Part shown: piece by piece, positions 1 through 13,100 of the stretch
Layout of the letters: the number at the start of each line of letters is the position of its first letter
How positions within the stretch are numbered: the stretch's first letter is position 1
Origin: Climacium dendroides
Taxonomy: Eukaryota > Streptophyta > Bryopsida > Hypnales > Climaciaceae
Length of the DNA stretch: 64,000 nt
Assembly (NCBI GenBank): GCA_950106755.1
Contig: OX467091.1
Coordinates: forward strand, 8,449,538 to 8,513,537
Direction: 5' to 3'
Translations under genes and position numbers: made by a program
The notes under the pieces: generated by a model
What the model was told of the DNA's origin: nothing
The model's input: the letters and a program-made list of their open reading frames with translations, nothing else
Database searches by the model: none

Positions 1-1307
1 GGATCTAAACCCACCTAAAATGGCTATCTTGAAGCAAAGAAAATAATGCTTCAAGGTCCGTTGGGTGTTTTTGAGAACCTATGGGTTTGCACATTTGGAT
101 ACTTTTAGCTAGTACCTCTTGTTCATTGCCCAAACATTTGGACACTTATTTCTTAATTCTTAAATGACATTTTTTGGCCTTGGAAAACCCAAGGGAAATT
201 TTTTAAATCCTTAAAGCAAGGCATGGGTCTTATTCCTTGCCCAAGATTTGTATGGTCAAGGCAAGTAAATTTAATCAATGAATAGAGTTTTGACTTTGCA
301 ATCTAAATGCAATGCTTGGCTAGCCTTTTTTATTATAAAAGTGAATCTAATAGTTGAACAATTCCTAAATTCCTAAATCCACTATTTGTAAAAGATTCAA
401 ATAAAACCAAGCTAGAGGGGTCTAGCTTGTCTTTAAAGGTTAAGATTAAAACATCTGTGAAAATTCATTTAAGTTGATGTATATAGATAGAGTCAAAATC
501 AAACTTAGGTGTTATTTTTCCCATGTAGACAAATGGAATTCATTATTATTCATAAATTAATTAAATTTAGAAAGTTTTTATATTTATTTTTAATAGACAT
601 CTATTTGATAGAAATGGGAATGAATGGAATCAAGCTGTTTTAATCATATTTAAACAAAAGTTGGAGTGATATCACCTAAGTCTTACTCCATAGTATGTGT
701 TTTGAAGGAAAAAATATGGAGAGAACATTCTACCATGGAGGAGATAGCACTATAATATCATTGGTTGATCAATAAAATGGCAGTTTTTGAAATTTTCTCT
801 TGACCCTCCCTCCAGTCCTTTAGGGATTAAATTGTGGTCATTTGAATTGTTGTAAGATTTTATGTACCTTAAATTTTAATTAAGAACAATGAAGATTAGT
901 GTAATTTAATTGTAGCCAATATGTTGTTCAATACTTAATGCATTTTAGCCTTGTTTAAGCTTGCAAAGTTTACATGGATTATGAGTTTTTTAATGTTGAA
1001 AATTTTGTACACATTTTTGGCAAGATTTAAAAACTTTTGAATACTTAAAGGAGTTTAAATTTATTGTACACTAATAGCGATTTTAATTCAATCCTACAAA
1101 AACTAATGTGAAACAAAGCATCACAAAAACAATTGTTTTTCAATATAAAAACTTTGGAAATCATATATATATATATATATATATATATACTTACCAATAC
1201 CATAAAATAAAGTACTATTACAAGGAGTCTTTTAAAAATTAGTAAATGAATTATATTTAATTATTCAAAAGTTCCTTTCATTGATAATTATAAGAATATG
1301 GATATTT
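1..1307. other. AT-rich intergenic DNA with an (AT)n tract
   Basis: No coding exon or element end was recognised here. The only clear structure is a run of about 13 AT dinucleotides near 1163-1189. Confidence 0.6.
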
Positions 1308-2522
1308 TCATTTTTGAGATTGTAAATAATTGGGACAAGTTTCTTGATGATTTGTTTTAATGTGATCATTAAATGCCATTGTCGATTCTTCACTAGATGG
1401 TGATTGTATCATCAAATCATGTAGTTGTGTAAAGTCAAAATAATCTTCAGGTTGGAAAGAACCTCTTGAGTTTAACTTTTTTATTTCACCTAAAACCTGA
1501 TTGGTAATGAAATACTTGATTATCACATGAAAAAATAATATTCTTCATACACCTCATATTTTTTAAAGGTAATAATATATTTATTTAATATCATTATATT
1601 ATTTAAAACATTTGAAATAGTAATTGTAGTTCAATTTTCTTAGCATTTTGTTGTTGTCTACAAAATTTAAGATTTTTTTGAAGTGCAACGAAATATTTAT
1701 ATTTTACTTGGATGTTTTGAGAGTTTTTTTGTACACTCCATAAAGTTTGAGGTCCAAAACTTGTATTGTCATCTTGAATCACTTCCCATTGGCAGGGTGC
1801 ATTACTTTCAACATTTGATAGGATTTTACTTCTTCCAATCACACTACAACCAACAAAACATATTATTACAACATTCTATAAGGATCCAAAGACTAATAAG
1901 AAAATAGAAATGAAACATTTTTTTTGGTGTTTAATTCTATATTAGTTAGTAATATATATTTATGTATTTAGAAAAGGTGCTAGTTAGGGAACTATTGCTA
2001 CAATGTCACATGTAATTGTTTTTAAATTTAGTATAACCATTTCTAACCTCTCTTTAGCTTTCATAGTCTCATTCATCATTATAGATCCAATTCCAACTTC
2101 CGAAAGAGGTTTTGAGGCTTTCAAGTTGAATACCAATTTTTTTTCATTTATTACTGTTGAAGTCTTAGTATTTGGTTCCTCAATTAAAGTCTTAGTAAAT
2201 ATCAATGATTTATTATCGGAGTTGATTTGTTCTACATTATTCATATCATTTACACAATTAGATTGATCATTTGGATTTATTTGCATACATTTTGTTGGTA
2301 AATTTTTACTTTTAGCATTTGAAATAGTTGAAGTACTTGATTCTATGATTGAAGAATCATTTGGTGATATAGCACAATGAACCAAACAATTGGCATTGAT
2401 TGAATCCAATCCAATGTCTTCTTTTCCATTTCTATTGTGTGTGGTTGATACTTTTTGGGTACAAATGCTCAAATTTGGGTCTTCAAGAATTGAATTGGTA
2501 TCTTTTTTAACTTCATTATATC
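1308..2522 (-). other. possible 3' exons of the EH-domain gene
   Basis: Three open minus-strand blocks lie downstream of the confidently traced EH exons. One runs from 2522, just after a TTTTTAG acceptor, to about 1984 and is Ser/Asn/Thr-rich. One runs from about 1843, after a TTGTAG acceptor, to 1603 and contains the run WEVIQDDNTSFGPQ. One near 1500-1308 begins after ACCAATCAG and contains SRGSFQPEDYFDF. EH1/Pan1 proteins have long, poorly conserved, acidic and Ser-rich C-terminal tails, so these could be tail exons. However, the phase of the 2522 block does not fit the exon ending at 3525, so at least one connecting exon is missing from my model. I recognise no domain in these blocks. They could also be chance ORFs in old noncoding DNA. 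Confidence 0.3.
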
Positions 2523-3524
2523 CTAAAAATTATATCATTATCATTCATTATACAAGTTAATTCATCTTCATAAAAGAAATCAAAAGCTACATTACAAAGT
2601 AGATTTTCTAATAAATATATAATTTAGCTAACATTATCAAAATGTTTATGTGGTAGTCAATTTTGACTTAATCTAGTATTTAGGTGAATAATAACCAAGA
2701 ATCATTATTGTTCATTGAAAGCCAATATCTACAACTAATATTTATTTGATCTTCAAGCTTATATTTTAATAATAATAAATTTATTACCTTTTTTTTATTA
2801 GGTGAATTTTTCAATTGCACAATTAATAATTCATCCAAAATGGTTTCAAAGCATTTTGAAGCAAGATAAACTAAAATGTAGGACAAGTTTTTGTTTTTTT
2901 AAAATTAGGATATTTCTATTTTTACATGTTCAAATTAAAACACTCTTTATGATGTAATAATCTCAAATAGTTGTTAAAACCTTATTTATATCTCAAATTA
3001 ATATTTTAAATTTTCTTTTTTAATGTTAAAAATGATTAAAATAAACTTGTCATATAATAATACAATCAAAATCACATAATAGAACATGAAGTCCATTTTG
3101 GCACAATTTGTTCTTAAGTGATAACATACTTGCACCCAACATCAATCAATCAATCAATCAATCATTTTCCCTCTTTATAAATATTAAACAAAAGATCTCT
3201 TTGCTAAGTTCATTATTTTGAAAGTTTATATTTTAATTAGGTCAATTGAGTTATCCAAAAATAATAATTACGTTGCATAATTAATTGATAAATTAATAGT
3301 AAATTTTTTTATAGAAATATATATTAGTAAATTTACACTTGAATATAAATAAATAAAATAAAAAATCTAACTAAATAATAGAAAAACTGCTTCTTAAGCA
3401 TTCATGTTATCACTTTTTTTTAATTCAACTATTAATTTCCAAGTTTTTTGTTGCAAACATTGTGCATATATAAGCACTTGTAAAACAACCAAAAGAATTG
3501 TCACTAAAGGTCAAGTATGGAGAC
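2523..3524. other. AT-rich intron or intergenic DNA, (ATCA)n
   Basis: Nothing convincing in either strand. A short ATCA tetranucleotide run sits near 3140-3165. A missing short exon of the EH gene could be hidden here, since the flanking exon phases disagree. Confidence 0.4.
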
Positions 3525-6500
3525 CTGAAATATCATAGCATCTCCAATCATAAAATTTAGTCCAAACGCACCAAAAGGAATCTTTTTAGGTGATTCTTGT
3601 TTGATATCAACACCTAAAGATTTTGCCTTGTCAACAAGCATCTTCTTTAATTCATGAAGTTCAATTGCAAGAAGATCAAATTGAATCTACAATACACAAT
3701 AATTTTTATTTATTTTTATGTTCTAGTGAGACAAAATAGCACTTTTATAGATGTTATATAAAAATTTCAAAAATTAGACAATTTACACCTACTCCTTGCC
3801 AAAAATGACTAATAATAAATAAATCTAAAATTGAACTAATGAGATAAATAAAGATATTTTTGAAACAAATTTCATTATTCAATATTAAAAGTTTTTAGTA
3901 CACTTGCTAAAATCTTTATATTATAGTAGTGTGAGTGGATCATTTATATATAGGGTTCAAATTGAATAGTGTCTTTCATGTTGAAGAAAGACTTGCATGA
4001 ACTTAGCAATTATATTTTCTAATATTTGGTTTGAAAATAATTTAACATACAAAACTTATTGCAATTTGAATCCCTAAATGCTCGAAGCACCAAATTTTGG
4101 TGTCGAAAATTATTTGAAGTTAAATAAAACCTTACCAAGTTGTTATTTTTGAAAAATTCTTATTGAAGTCTAATTTTAGCATCAAAATCTAATTTAGAAA
4201 ATGAATGATTATTATTTTTCTATTCAAAATTTTGTGCAAAGGTGTCCATTGCAAATCTTGATTTTCTAGTGTTGAGCGCTCTTGGAAATGGACCTCAAAT
4301 ATACTACATCTTGGAGAAAAATCATATTAGGAATTTATTTTAAATAATTTTTGAGTAGATTTGAGAAGCCAAAAAATTGATTGGAGTTATACATGTTAAA
4401 CCCTTTAACCTCATATTTTTTTGTGACCAATTTTTTAGATTTGACATACAAAAAGACGATTACAAGGCTTTAAATCACTTTCACAATTTTAACACCCTCA
4501 TAATCAAACATTATAATCTTTCAATACATATGTGATAATGTTAAGCTTTATTTTTCTATGTGGTCTTTAACATGTCTAGTATGAATTTTGTATAATTACA
4601 ATTCCCTCAAAAATGATAAAATTTATGAAGATGTTGGATTTTTGTTTAATTTAGAGCAAATTCCAAGGATCTTAGACAAGGCCTTGGACATTTAGGGGTT
4701 AAGTAACAATCTAACTTGTTGTTTTGATTAAATTTGAAACTTGGGCATGTAAATCTTGTATGCATACTTTATTTTCCAAATTGGAAGAAATCATGGTCTT
4801 TTTTTTTCTATAATTTATTTTCTAAATACAGTGATCGAGTTTAGAAATTATAATTCATCTAGTGATTATTTATATTAGTAAATTATACATAATAAAGAAG
4901 TTTATTTGTCCATAATTCTAAATAAACAAAAACATTACCTGATTTTCATTTAGAGCTGCATTTTCCATAGACATTAGAGTTTCATCCTTTAAAGCAAACT
5001 TCAAGTCACATTGCTGACTTAAAGAATTCACCTAATTTATTTTACAATATTTACTTTTTCATTAGACAACCTTTATAATGAAGATTGAATCTTGCTCATG
5101 AAAAAAATAGTTATCTTGAATAATACAAATTAGGATTTATAAAAATTATTTAATAATTGATTTAATTATTAACTAAGAAGATTTTTACGAAATAGAAGGT
5201 TTGAAACAATTCAATGAGGTACAATACGGGGAACAATTTAACATATATTCAAAACATTTAAATGATTTGCATTTGACAATTGGATTCTTACTTCATTTTT
5301 ATATTTAATAATCTTCTCTACCATCTTTGAACACTTGTTGTCACATTGACTTTTGAAGTCCACCTGTCTTTATAATAATTAAAGGAACAAAATCCCAAAA
5401 TATAAATACTATTAATATTAAAGATGTACTAAATATTTATAAATTTTTAATTCTAAAATTCTAAAATGTTTTAAATCATGTAATAAATACATAAAATATT
5501 ATTGTTTTACAAAATTGTAGCATCTCTTACAATCTCTTGCAATTTTGAATAATAATATTCAGCCTTGTCTTTTTGTGACATCACGTGCTTATTTAAATCA
5601 GCCACCTATCAAAGAGGATTATTTCATTTGTAAATTAAAAATTCAACAATTCTAGTAATTCTTTGTATTCTAATCAAGTAAAAGCTAATGAAAAATTGCA
5701 ATAAAATTGTAAAGGATCTTTATACATTGAAAGACAATGCATTGGTAACAATATTGCAATATTTTTTTGAGCTAAAATATCCAATGAATGATACAAATAG
5801 TAACACAAAGGTGAAGGATAAAAATATATAAAGTAAGAACAAACCTCCATGATAGGTTTAATTGACAATGTCAATGTTGGCATTTTGGCTTCTTTAGATT
5901 CTTTGTTTTTATTTATGAAATGGATGTCGAAAGGTGGATTAGTAGACTTAGTGGCCCCCTTACTAGCTAAAAGTGGATCTTGAAAATAAGTTGGTGAAGT
6001 GGTAGGCATAATAGAGTGATGAAAAGGAAGACTTGATCCTGAGTGAAATACTAATTTCAAATGATAAAATTTATGAAGGCATGATATTACTAATGAGAAG
6101 TGATTATAATGATATAAAACGAAAGATTTTGATAGGATGAACATTTTTCAATTCATTTTCCACATATTTCTCTAGTTGAAACTTACAACAAAAATCAATT
6201 GATGCCTTCAAATTAATTTCAGAATTACATCAATTTTGTATTAACATTTAAAATATAATAGTTAACATACAACAAACTTCTTGAATGCTACATTGATATT
6301 GAATTTCTTACCAAGAGCAAGTGATTTATCAAGGTGAATGTCCATTGGCAATTTTGAAAGTAAAGGAAAACCCTCCGTAAACTTCTCCAACAAATAAATC
6401 ATCATACAAAATTCTCTTTTTGTCAACATATTATCACCATCTTGATCGGAAAGGGTCCATGCATTCTTCAACACCTCTAATACAAACTTTATAATTTTTA

Positions 6501-8853
6501 CTATAGAAATCATGGTACTTTTATTACTATGTATTATTAAACTTTGATTTATCATTCATTTTTAAATGATATTTTGTAATAAAACAATGCATTCATTCTT
6601 TGATAAAACTTATTTGCTTATAAAACATTTAAAAAAAATACAATCATTAATGTATCCATGCAATTTTTAGAGATGTATAATAGTTTAGTAGTAGTATTGT
6701 TTGTACTTTCATTAAATAAATGAAAGAATTATTAAATAAATATTTTTTCAATCAATTGAATGTAGAAGAATTATAAAAGAAATTAATACAAAAAAAAAAT
6801 GTGTAAATAAACCTCTTGGAAGTTGCCAACTTAAAAAAAGGTTGCGAGTTTGATCTCCTGAAATCTTTCCATCTTCATCACTATCTATTTGATTAAATAC
6901 ATGAACATATCGTTGGACATCATGAGCAGACATTTTTGGCCATGGAGCTTCAAGTGAAGGTCTTGCTCTCACATGTTCTTTATATCCAAGATTTGAAGTC
7001 GTAGGAAGAAATGGAGCTTGAAAAAGTCCTAAAGGTATGGTATAGAAGAATCAACATTGACAAGCCCTATGGGGTTTAGTAGTAATTCATTTAGAAAAAT
7101 CAATGAAGTTTTCTTATTTATGAAGTAAGTTGCATGCATTTGAAAATAAATATAAAATATTTTGCAATAAAAATCATAAAATAAACTTTGCAACATTAAT
7201 GTACTAGATGTTTTTTTCCTACACATTATTAAATTTTTTTTAAATAAAAAATTGATAATTTGTAGATAATTTTTTTACATCCTTGTATGAACATTTGAAG
7301 CATTTGATGTGAGGTAGGAAGTTTATAAATTGGTAGGATTCAAAGATGTCTAGTAGACCCTCCATCTATCTAATGAAGTCAATTTTAAGGTTGGAATTTT
7401 AAAAAGAAGACTCTCTATTTACAATTTTGACATATTAATGTTCCAATTTATTAAAGTATTTTAATTTAATAAAAATTTATTACATTTAAAATTGAGGGTC
7501 ATAATTAAAGTAAAACTTCAAATTGTCTTAGCTATTGGATATGGCTTATTAGACAAAAATGTCATGCAAACTCAACATTTATCTAGTGCGACATACAATG
7601 TTAGACATCTATTAGAAGTTCTAATAGAAATTATATCCATGGAACAACCTTGATGTTTAGGAACAAGTGACATGTTCCTTGAAATATCTGTTATTGTCAT
7701 CTATAAGGTAGGTAAGTTTGAAAGAATGGTTTTGTAGATCATCTACCTTAATCCATGTTATTGTAATGCAAGATATAATGAACTTTGAAGACCCAAAGTT
7801 TAGGTCACAATATTAATTAGCTCTAATTTCTTCAAATGCTTCTAGCTAGACTTATTCACGAGATAGTACCTTCTTTTTTAGTATTTGAAAATTGTTGTAT
7901 TGGTGTCAATTGTGGAGGTGGTATTTGTGAAGCAATTGTCCCTATTAAGGTTGCTTTCACCAATTCTAGTGTTAGTTCTCTTCCTGTTTGTGCTATTGTT
8001 ACGAGCTTGAGAGCGTTGTAGAATTCATGCCGTGAAAGAAATCCTCTTTGTCTTTCATCAACAAATCTCCAAATCTACAAAGAACCCCAACTATGTATAG
8101 TTATACAACAATAATTAATTTTCATAATATCCAATTATGAACACTAGAAAAGCAATCTTGTGACAAATAGACTTTGGTAGGTAACTTCCACATTTTCAAT
8201 AGTGGAAGTTATTGACAATTAAATTGCAAAGATAATGATACCTTGAAAATGAAAACTTTATCCTTGTTGGGTACTTCTAAATAAAATCTTCTAAGGACAA
8301 TCTATAAATGGCATTCATGAATAACTTGAAAGACCAATAAAATGGAAAATAATCATGAAAAAAATTTATCAAGGATTTTAGTTTAGTTGAATTGTTGTAA
8401 TAGCTTTTAGGAGATAAATTTAAAAATCATCCTAAAGAAAATATTCTTACCAAAACCTTCTTTTAATTTCTATGAACTTAAAGAATCTTCCACATGAACT
8501 ATGCAAAAGACTCTCTTTATAATGTTCCAAAATCTACTAAATTTTAGTATTTTTTGTTTTACTAATTAAAAACCAAAAATATCTTTTTTTTGACAAAATT
8601 ATTTTCTTTGTACACCAAAAATTCTTGTAAAAATGATGGTCTTAAGGCTGTAATAGATCCTCATGAAATATTTGAATGTCATTGAATCTCAAGTATGCAA
8701 TCCAATATTGGAATAATGAATAACCTTAGCAAGAGTAGGTTGAGGAATATTTGTAGCTTTGAAAAAATTAATTGCTTCAGGTCCACTAATAACACCATCG
8801 CAGTCTATATCTGCTTGAAGGAAAAAATCTTCAAAGATCTCGGCGTACTCCAT
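3525..8853 (-). CDS. EH-domain protein, AtEH1/Pan1-like (nine exons traced)
   Basis: This gene encodes an Eps15-homology protein of the plant AtEH1/Pan1 type, part of the TPLATE endocytic complex at the plasma membrane. I traced exons at 8853-8725, 8074-7870, 7028-6813, 6476-6312, 6050-5845, 5605-5531, 5363-5292, 5031-4939 and 3686-3525. All join in phase with GT/AG borders, giving 441 codons without a stop. The first EH domain (residues 1 to about 95) has the calcium loop DIDCDGVISGPE and the stretch FLSRHEFYNALKLVTIAQ. The second EH domain has PWPKMSAHDVQRYVHVFNQ, the loop DSDEDGKISGDQ (last acidic residue replaced by Q), LSDQDGDNMLTKREFC and YLLEKF. Exons 6-9 encode the helical coiled-coil part (for example KAEYYYSKLQEI, FKSQCDNKCSKM). 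The linker is much shorter than in Arabidopsis EH1, and the true C-terminus is not resolved. The first donor, GTTATT, is weak. The ATG at 8853 matches the family start, a few residues before the first EH helix. Confidence 0.82.
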
Positions 8854-9475
8854 TTTAAAAATCCCTTATCAAAGATTAGGCAACTAAATATAGAAAGTTG
8901 AAAAGAAAGTACACACAATTGCAACTCTTATCTTTATAGAACCTCTACATAATTTTTCTTAGAATATACACAATTTGAATATGAAAAGTTAATATCAATT
9001 TAGGATACAACCATGTAATTTTTATAATTTGTTCATATATTATTCAAAGAATTCATGTTTAGAAGCCTTCAAATCCTCTCAAATTATCATCACAACAATA
9101 CAAATGTGAGAGACAATTTCTCAAAATAAAGACCATTCTTAGATGCTAATTAGGGTATTGTTGCCACTCATTTATTGTATTTTAGGTCAATAATTTGTTG
9201 ATCGAGCCAATCTCAAGATGCCTACCCAACATGGAATCGAATTCTACAATTTAATTCATTGACTTTCATACTCCAATAATATTGCCCATCTCTTCCTATA
9301 TTTTTGACACACAAGGGATTGTTCCGCAATCATTAAATGAGATTTGAGGTTAAGAAAGGGCCATTTCAGGCATGTCCCCAAAGCTATGAATAAGTTAGTT
9401 AGAATATTAGGAAATTAAAAATATTAAATATTATTATCTGAATATTATTGGCATTAAATATTATTATTGGTATGG
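8854..9475. promoter_or_regulatory. 5' flank of the EH-domain gene
   Basis: This stretch of about 620 bp lies between the EH gene start and the left end of the giant transposon, so any EH promoter must fit here or reach into the transposon. It is AT-rich, and I cannot pick a TATA box or start site with confidence. Confidence 0.4.
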
Positions 9476-9625
9476 TTGGGGCCATGTCAAATTGTTGATT
9501 TCTCAAAGTTCCCATTGATCCCCATTGTCTGGAACTCTCAAGAACTCATGGTCTTATTTGGGCATAAAAAATCATCTAATAACACCGAATTAGACATTCT
9601 TGCACTTGGCCAAGTGCAATCACCA
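9476..9625 (+). repeat. left terminal inverted repeat of the giant transposon
   Basis: This holds TTGGGGCCATGT at the outer edge, then about 95 bp not shared with the right end, then AACACCGAATTAGACATT, CTTGCACTTGG and a directly abutting inverted CCAAGTGCAATCACCAT. TTGCACTTGGCCAAGTGCAA is itself a 20-bp palindrome at 9600-9619. The unshared 95 bp compares with about 27 bp at the right end, so one end has gained or lost roughly 70 bp. Confidence 0.75.
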
Positions 9626-10106
9626 TATGTAATACTATTCATTAAAGAAGTGATTTTTAAAAGAGGAGTACCCCCTGGGTTTTTTGGAATATCTTTTTCT
9701 TACTATTCTGTAATGTATTTCATGCACAGCTATGCATTTCCAGTTCAAATGCATTGTTACATATCTTGTAGAAGAATAAGTTTCTAATGTACTGTTTTTT
9801 ATTTGCATTCTTCTTTCCTTTCTATTTTAATCTTCGCATGTCACCACATATTGCAATCTCATTAATTGTATATTACTTTTATGTCAATAATACATGTACA
9901 CCATAAATCACGACAATCATTGAAAGCTTTATCAAGAAAATAAAAGTGGAATTGAAGGTATTTGCACTACCTTTTCAATTCTCAATTATTGTTCACACAA
10001 AACAAAAACCACACAATCCAACGTCTACATAAAACCACAACGACCATATATTCTTTGCATTCCTACATATTGTATGATACTGTCACATATACCACTATTT
10101 CGCTTG
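9626..10106. other. 3' flank of ORF1 inside the transposon
   Basis: No coding sequence. This is where the ORF1 transcript should end; an AATAAA signal on the minus strand is present at 9803-9798. Confidence 0.4.
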
Positions 10107-13100
10107 TTACTGCAATGTTTCTTCCAGTGCCTCCAAGACTTGTGTAGATGATTGCGTCATGTCTTCGGCTTCTCCTGTACCAACTGTTTCTGTTCCCTCA
10201 TTGAAACTGATTTCACCAATTGGACTTAGTGGGGGCGGAGAGGCGTACTGCAACGCCCTATCCACCATAGCGCTGGCAATAGGTGTCGACACTCCCTCTG
10301 ATACAGTCGGTGATAAAGTAGGATTTTCCAAGATGGAAATAACACGTTCATACACGTAATGCCCTTCGCTACCGGTCCGAACATAGCGTATGTGTTCTTT
10401 ATCATAAAAAAACCCATCTTCATCTGGAAACAAATTCATAGACTGTAATCCACTGAAAGCTGACAATGCTGACATAGGTTCCACTGAAGCTGGTGATACT
10501 TCAATTTCTTCCCCATCACCTTCTTCATCTTCTAAGCCTTCATGATGCACATCATTATTGCCTTCCGGAACTAAATAATCAGGATCTGTGTCCATGTCCA
10601 CCGAATCTGCTACATCTCCATGGACATCATTCACTGCATTGGTGTCAGTTGATCCCAAACTTCGACCACCACTTGGTAAGTCATTGGAATGCGTTCTCTC
10701 AGAATCACTATCACCTTCATTTGATGATGAAGCTGATGAATCAATTGCAGTCTCCTTCCCTTTCCGCGTGTGCTGTTTGGTCCTTGGCAATCTCTCTCTT
10801 TCATTTGGTGAATCACTTGACGACTGCAGTACCCTATGCTGTCTACTACGTGGTACACCTCTCTTCCTCTGTGAAGAACCAGGACCACTAGATTCGCCTT
10901 CCGTGCTTAACACTTGTCTACGCTCTGCAGTTGTATTCACACTATTTACCATCACCATTTTGTCACCGTACATCAACTGCAATGTGTTGTAAACGAATTG
11001 TGTACACGTTGTTCCTCCCTCCATGATGATAACTTCATCACCTACAAAACCGGTCTCCAATATACCCGGTATTGCCATTGTGATGCCTAATGTAACTAAA
11101 CCCCATTCTGGTGGCAAATACATTTGCACCAACCTCTTCAATTCCATTGGTGTCCTCTCCAACTTGTCCTCCGCTCTTGGCATTACTTCTGCGTTCCAAG
11201 AGTCTCGAAACACCACATCCAACTTCTGTGTGAGGTTAGGAACATTTTCCAATGGACCTGATTCTTTTGGATACTGCATGATGATGGCAATGTCACCTAC
11301 TGGTTGCACACGACATTTGCGTTGTTCCCCATGATGTAAATCATGCACGTATGAAGAAACTGTTTGTGGTTTAAATATCCAAGAACCTCGCAAACAGTGA
11401 CAACTCTCTGGCAACGCCATCTTCGACTGCATTTCTTCATCGAAATATACACCTGGTGGGAAAAGAAATATAGCATTCCATCGTAAAATTGATGACATCC
11501 AATTCTGCAGTTGTTGGAAAACCTTGCTGTAGTCTTCACTTGACCACTCTTCATCCAACCCTTCCGAACCACAACGTCGACAATCAAATATCCATAAACA
11601 TGGTTTACCAAGCTCCACATACTCGTCTTCAAAAAATCCTCCTCTACACCTCACATGAAGCAATCTTTCTCTCCCTTGTTGTTGGACAAGGGAAAGTGCG
11701 ACTTGCCAATCCCATCGAGCATTGGACACGTCATCTACATCCCGGCTATATCCTGCATATCCTTTGCGACCTGCTTTAATGTCCACAAAATGTTGCCTCA
11801 CGAATGCTGGAATTACATTCTCAAAACTGCTAAGCGTTTGAACAGTCTTCACAAAAGGTGAACACCACAAAGTCTTCGTATCATTATTCAATGTCTTCCC
11901 CATCAACGTGAATTGCTTTCCTTGTTCATCTCCATACTTGCTGGCATCTATGGCAAAGAAATCATCCATAGACAAGGGATTCACATCCCCGGCTTGCACC
12001 ATCAGGTATCGGATTTGGTTTCTCACTGCATCTTTTCTCTGCACACGATCTACTACATATGCCACTGTACCTTTGGGAGGATTTGTAGAAGTAGTGTTAT
12101 TGAAATAGTATTGCTGTGAACCTCGCAACCCGTTCACTACATCCTTAGCTGCCATCCGCTTGACCACTCGTACATATGTTTCCTTTGAAACTCTGCTGAG
12201 AGGCCTCCACCACGTTTTTTCCATCCGTTTCCTTTTTGGATCTGCATCTACACTTGCATCAAGATTTCGATCCCTTGCCATCTTTTTCCACCTATCCTCT
12301 GCTTTTTTGCTGAAAAATAACTTCCCTTCTTCATAGTCTTTGCAGACCCGTAGAATCGCTTCATACGATTCTTCATCTTCATTCCAAGCATGTCGTGTGT
12401 AGTCGATCATCTTCTTTGACAATTCCCCCAATGACATGTGCTTCGGTAAATCTTGGCTCAAATGCAGCGCACTTGCTGCCATAGTCAACGCTTTCGCTCT
12501 ATACGCATCATCAATTCTAGCTGCAGCACTGGGGCTCCCACATGCTTTCCAGATGTCATGCAGCTTGATTAAATTCTCGTAATACGTGCTAAAAAACGTT
12601 CGATCAAACTCCCTTGCGTTTATTCTGACTGATGCTTCGATATAGAATTGTGGGTTGTCATACACCACAAACTTAGCTTTTCGTCTCTCGAAACGCGTGA
12701 AGTACTCGTCGTTTGACATAATACCCTCTTGGTTTTCTTTTTGGGCTCGTTTACAAGCACCAACTACATGTTGTCCATCAACCGGTTCCCACACTACATT
12801 ATTCTGCAGCCAACTTGTCCTCGACACAGTACCTGAGAGGGACGGATCTGCAAAGCCGTGTCTCAAAAATGCTGCCTCAAATTCCCGTACAGCACTTTCA
12901 CGACTGAAAGGAACCTCAACCATCTCAAATTCCCCATCATCATTCATAATCTCATGTCGATATGCAATAGGACGGAGAGTAATTGCACTAACTGCATCGG
13001 CTTCTGATCCCTTCAAACGCTCATACATTTCATTCACTCTCCATTCCATTAGCACCCTATGGTTGGTCTCTGCATTGACTATATGGTGGATGCTATCAAT

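Noticed and set aside
7836..8901. Plus-strand ORFs at 7836-8021 and 8695-8901
   Set aside because: They lie exactly opposite two coding exons of the EH gene, whose minus-strand reading has clear EH-domain motifs.
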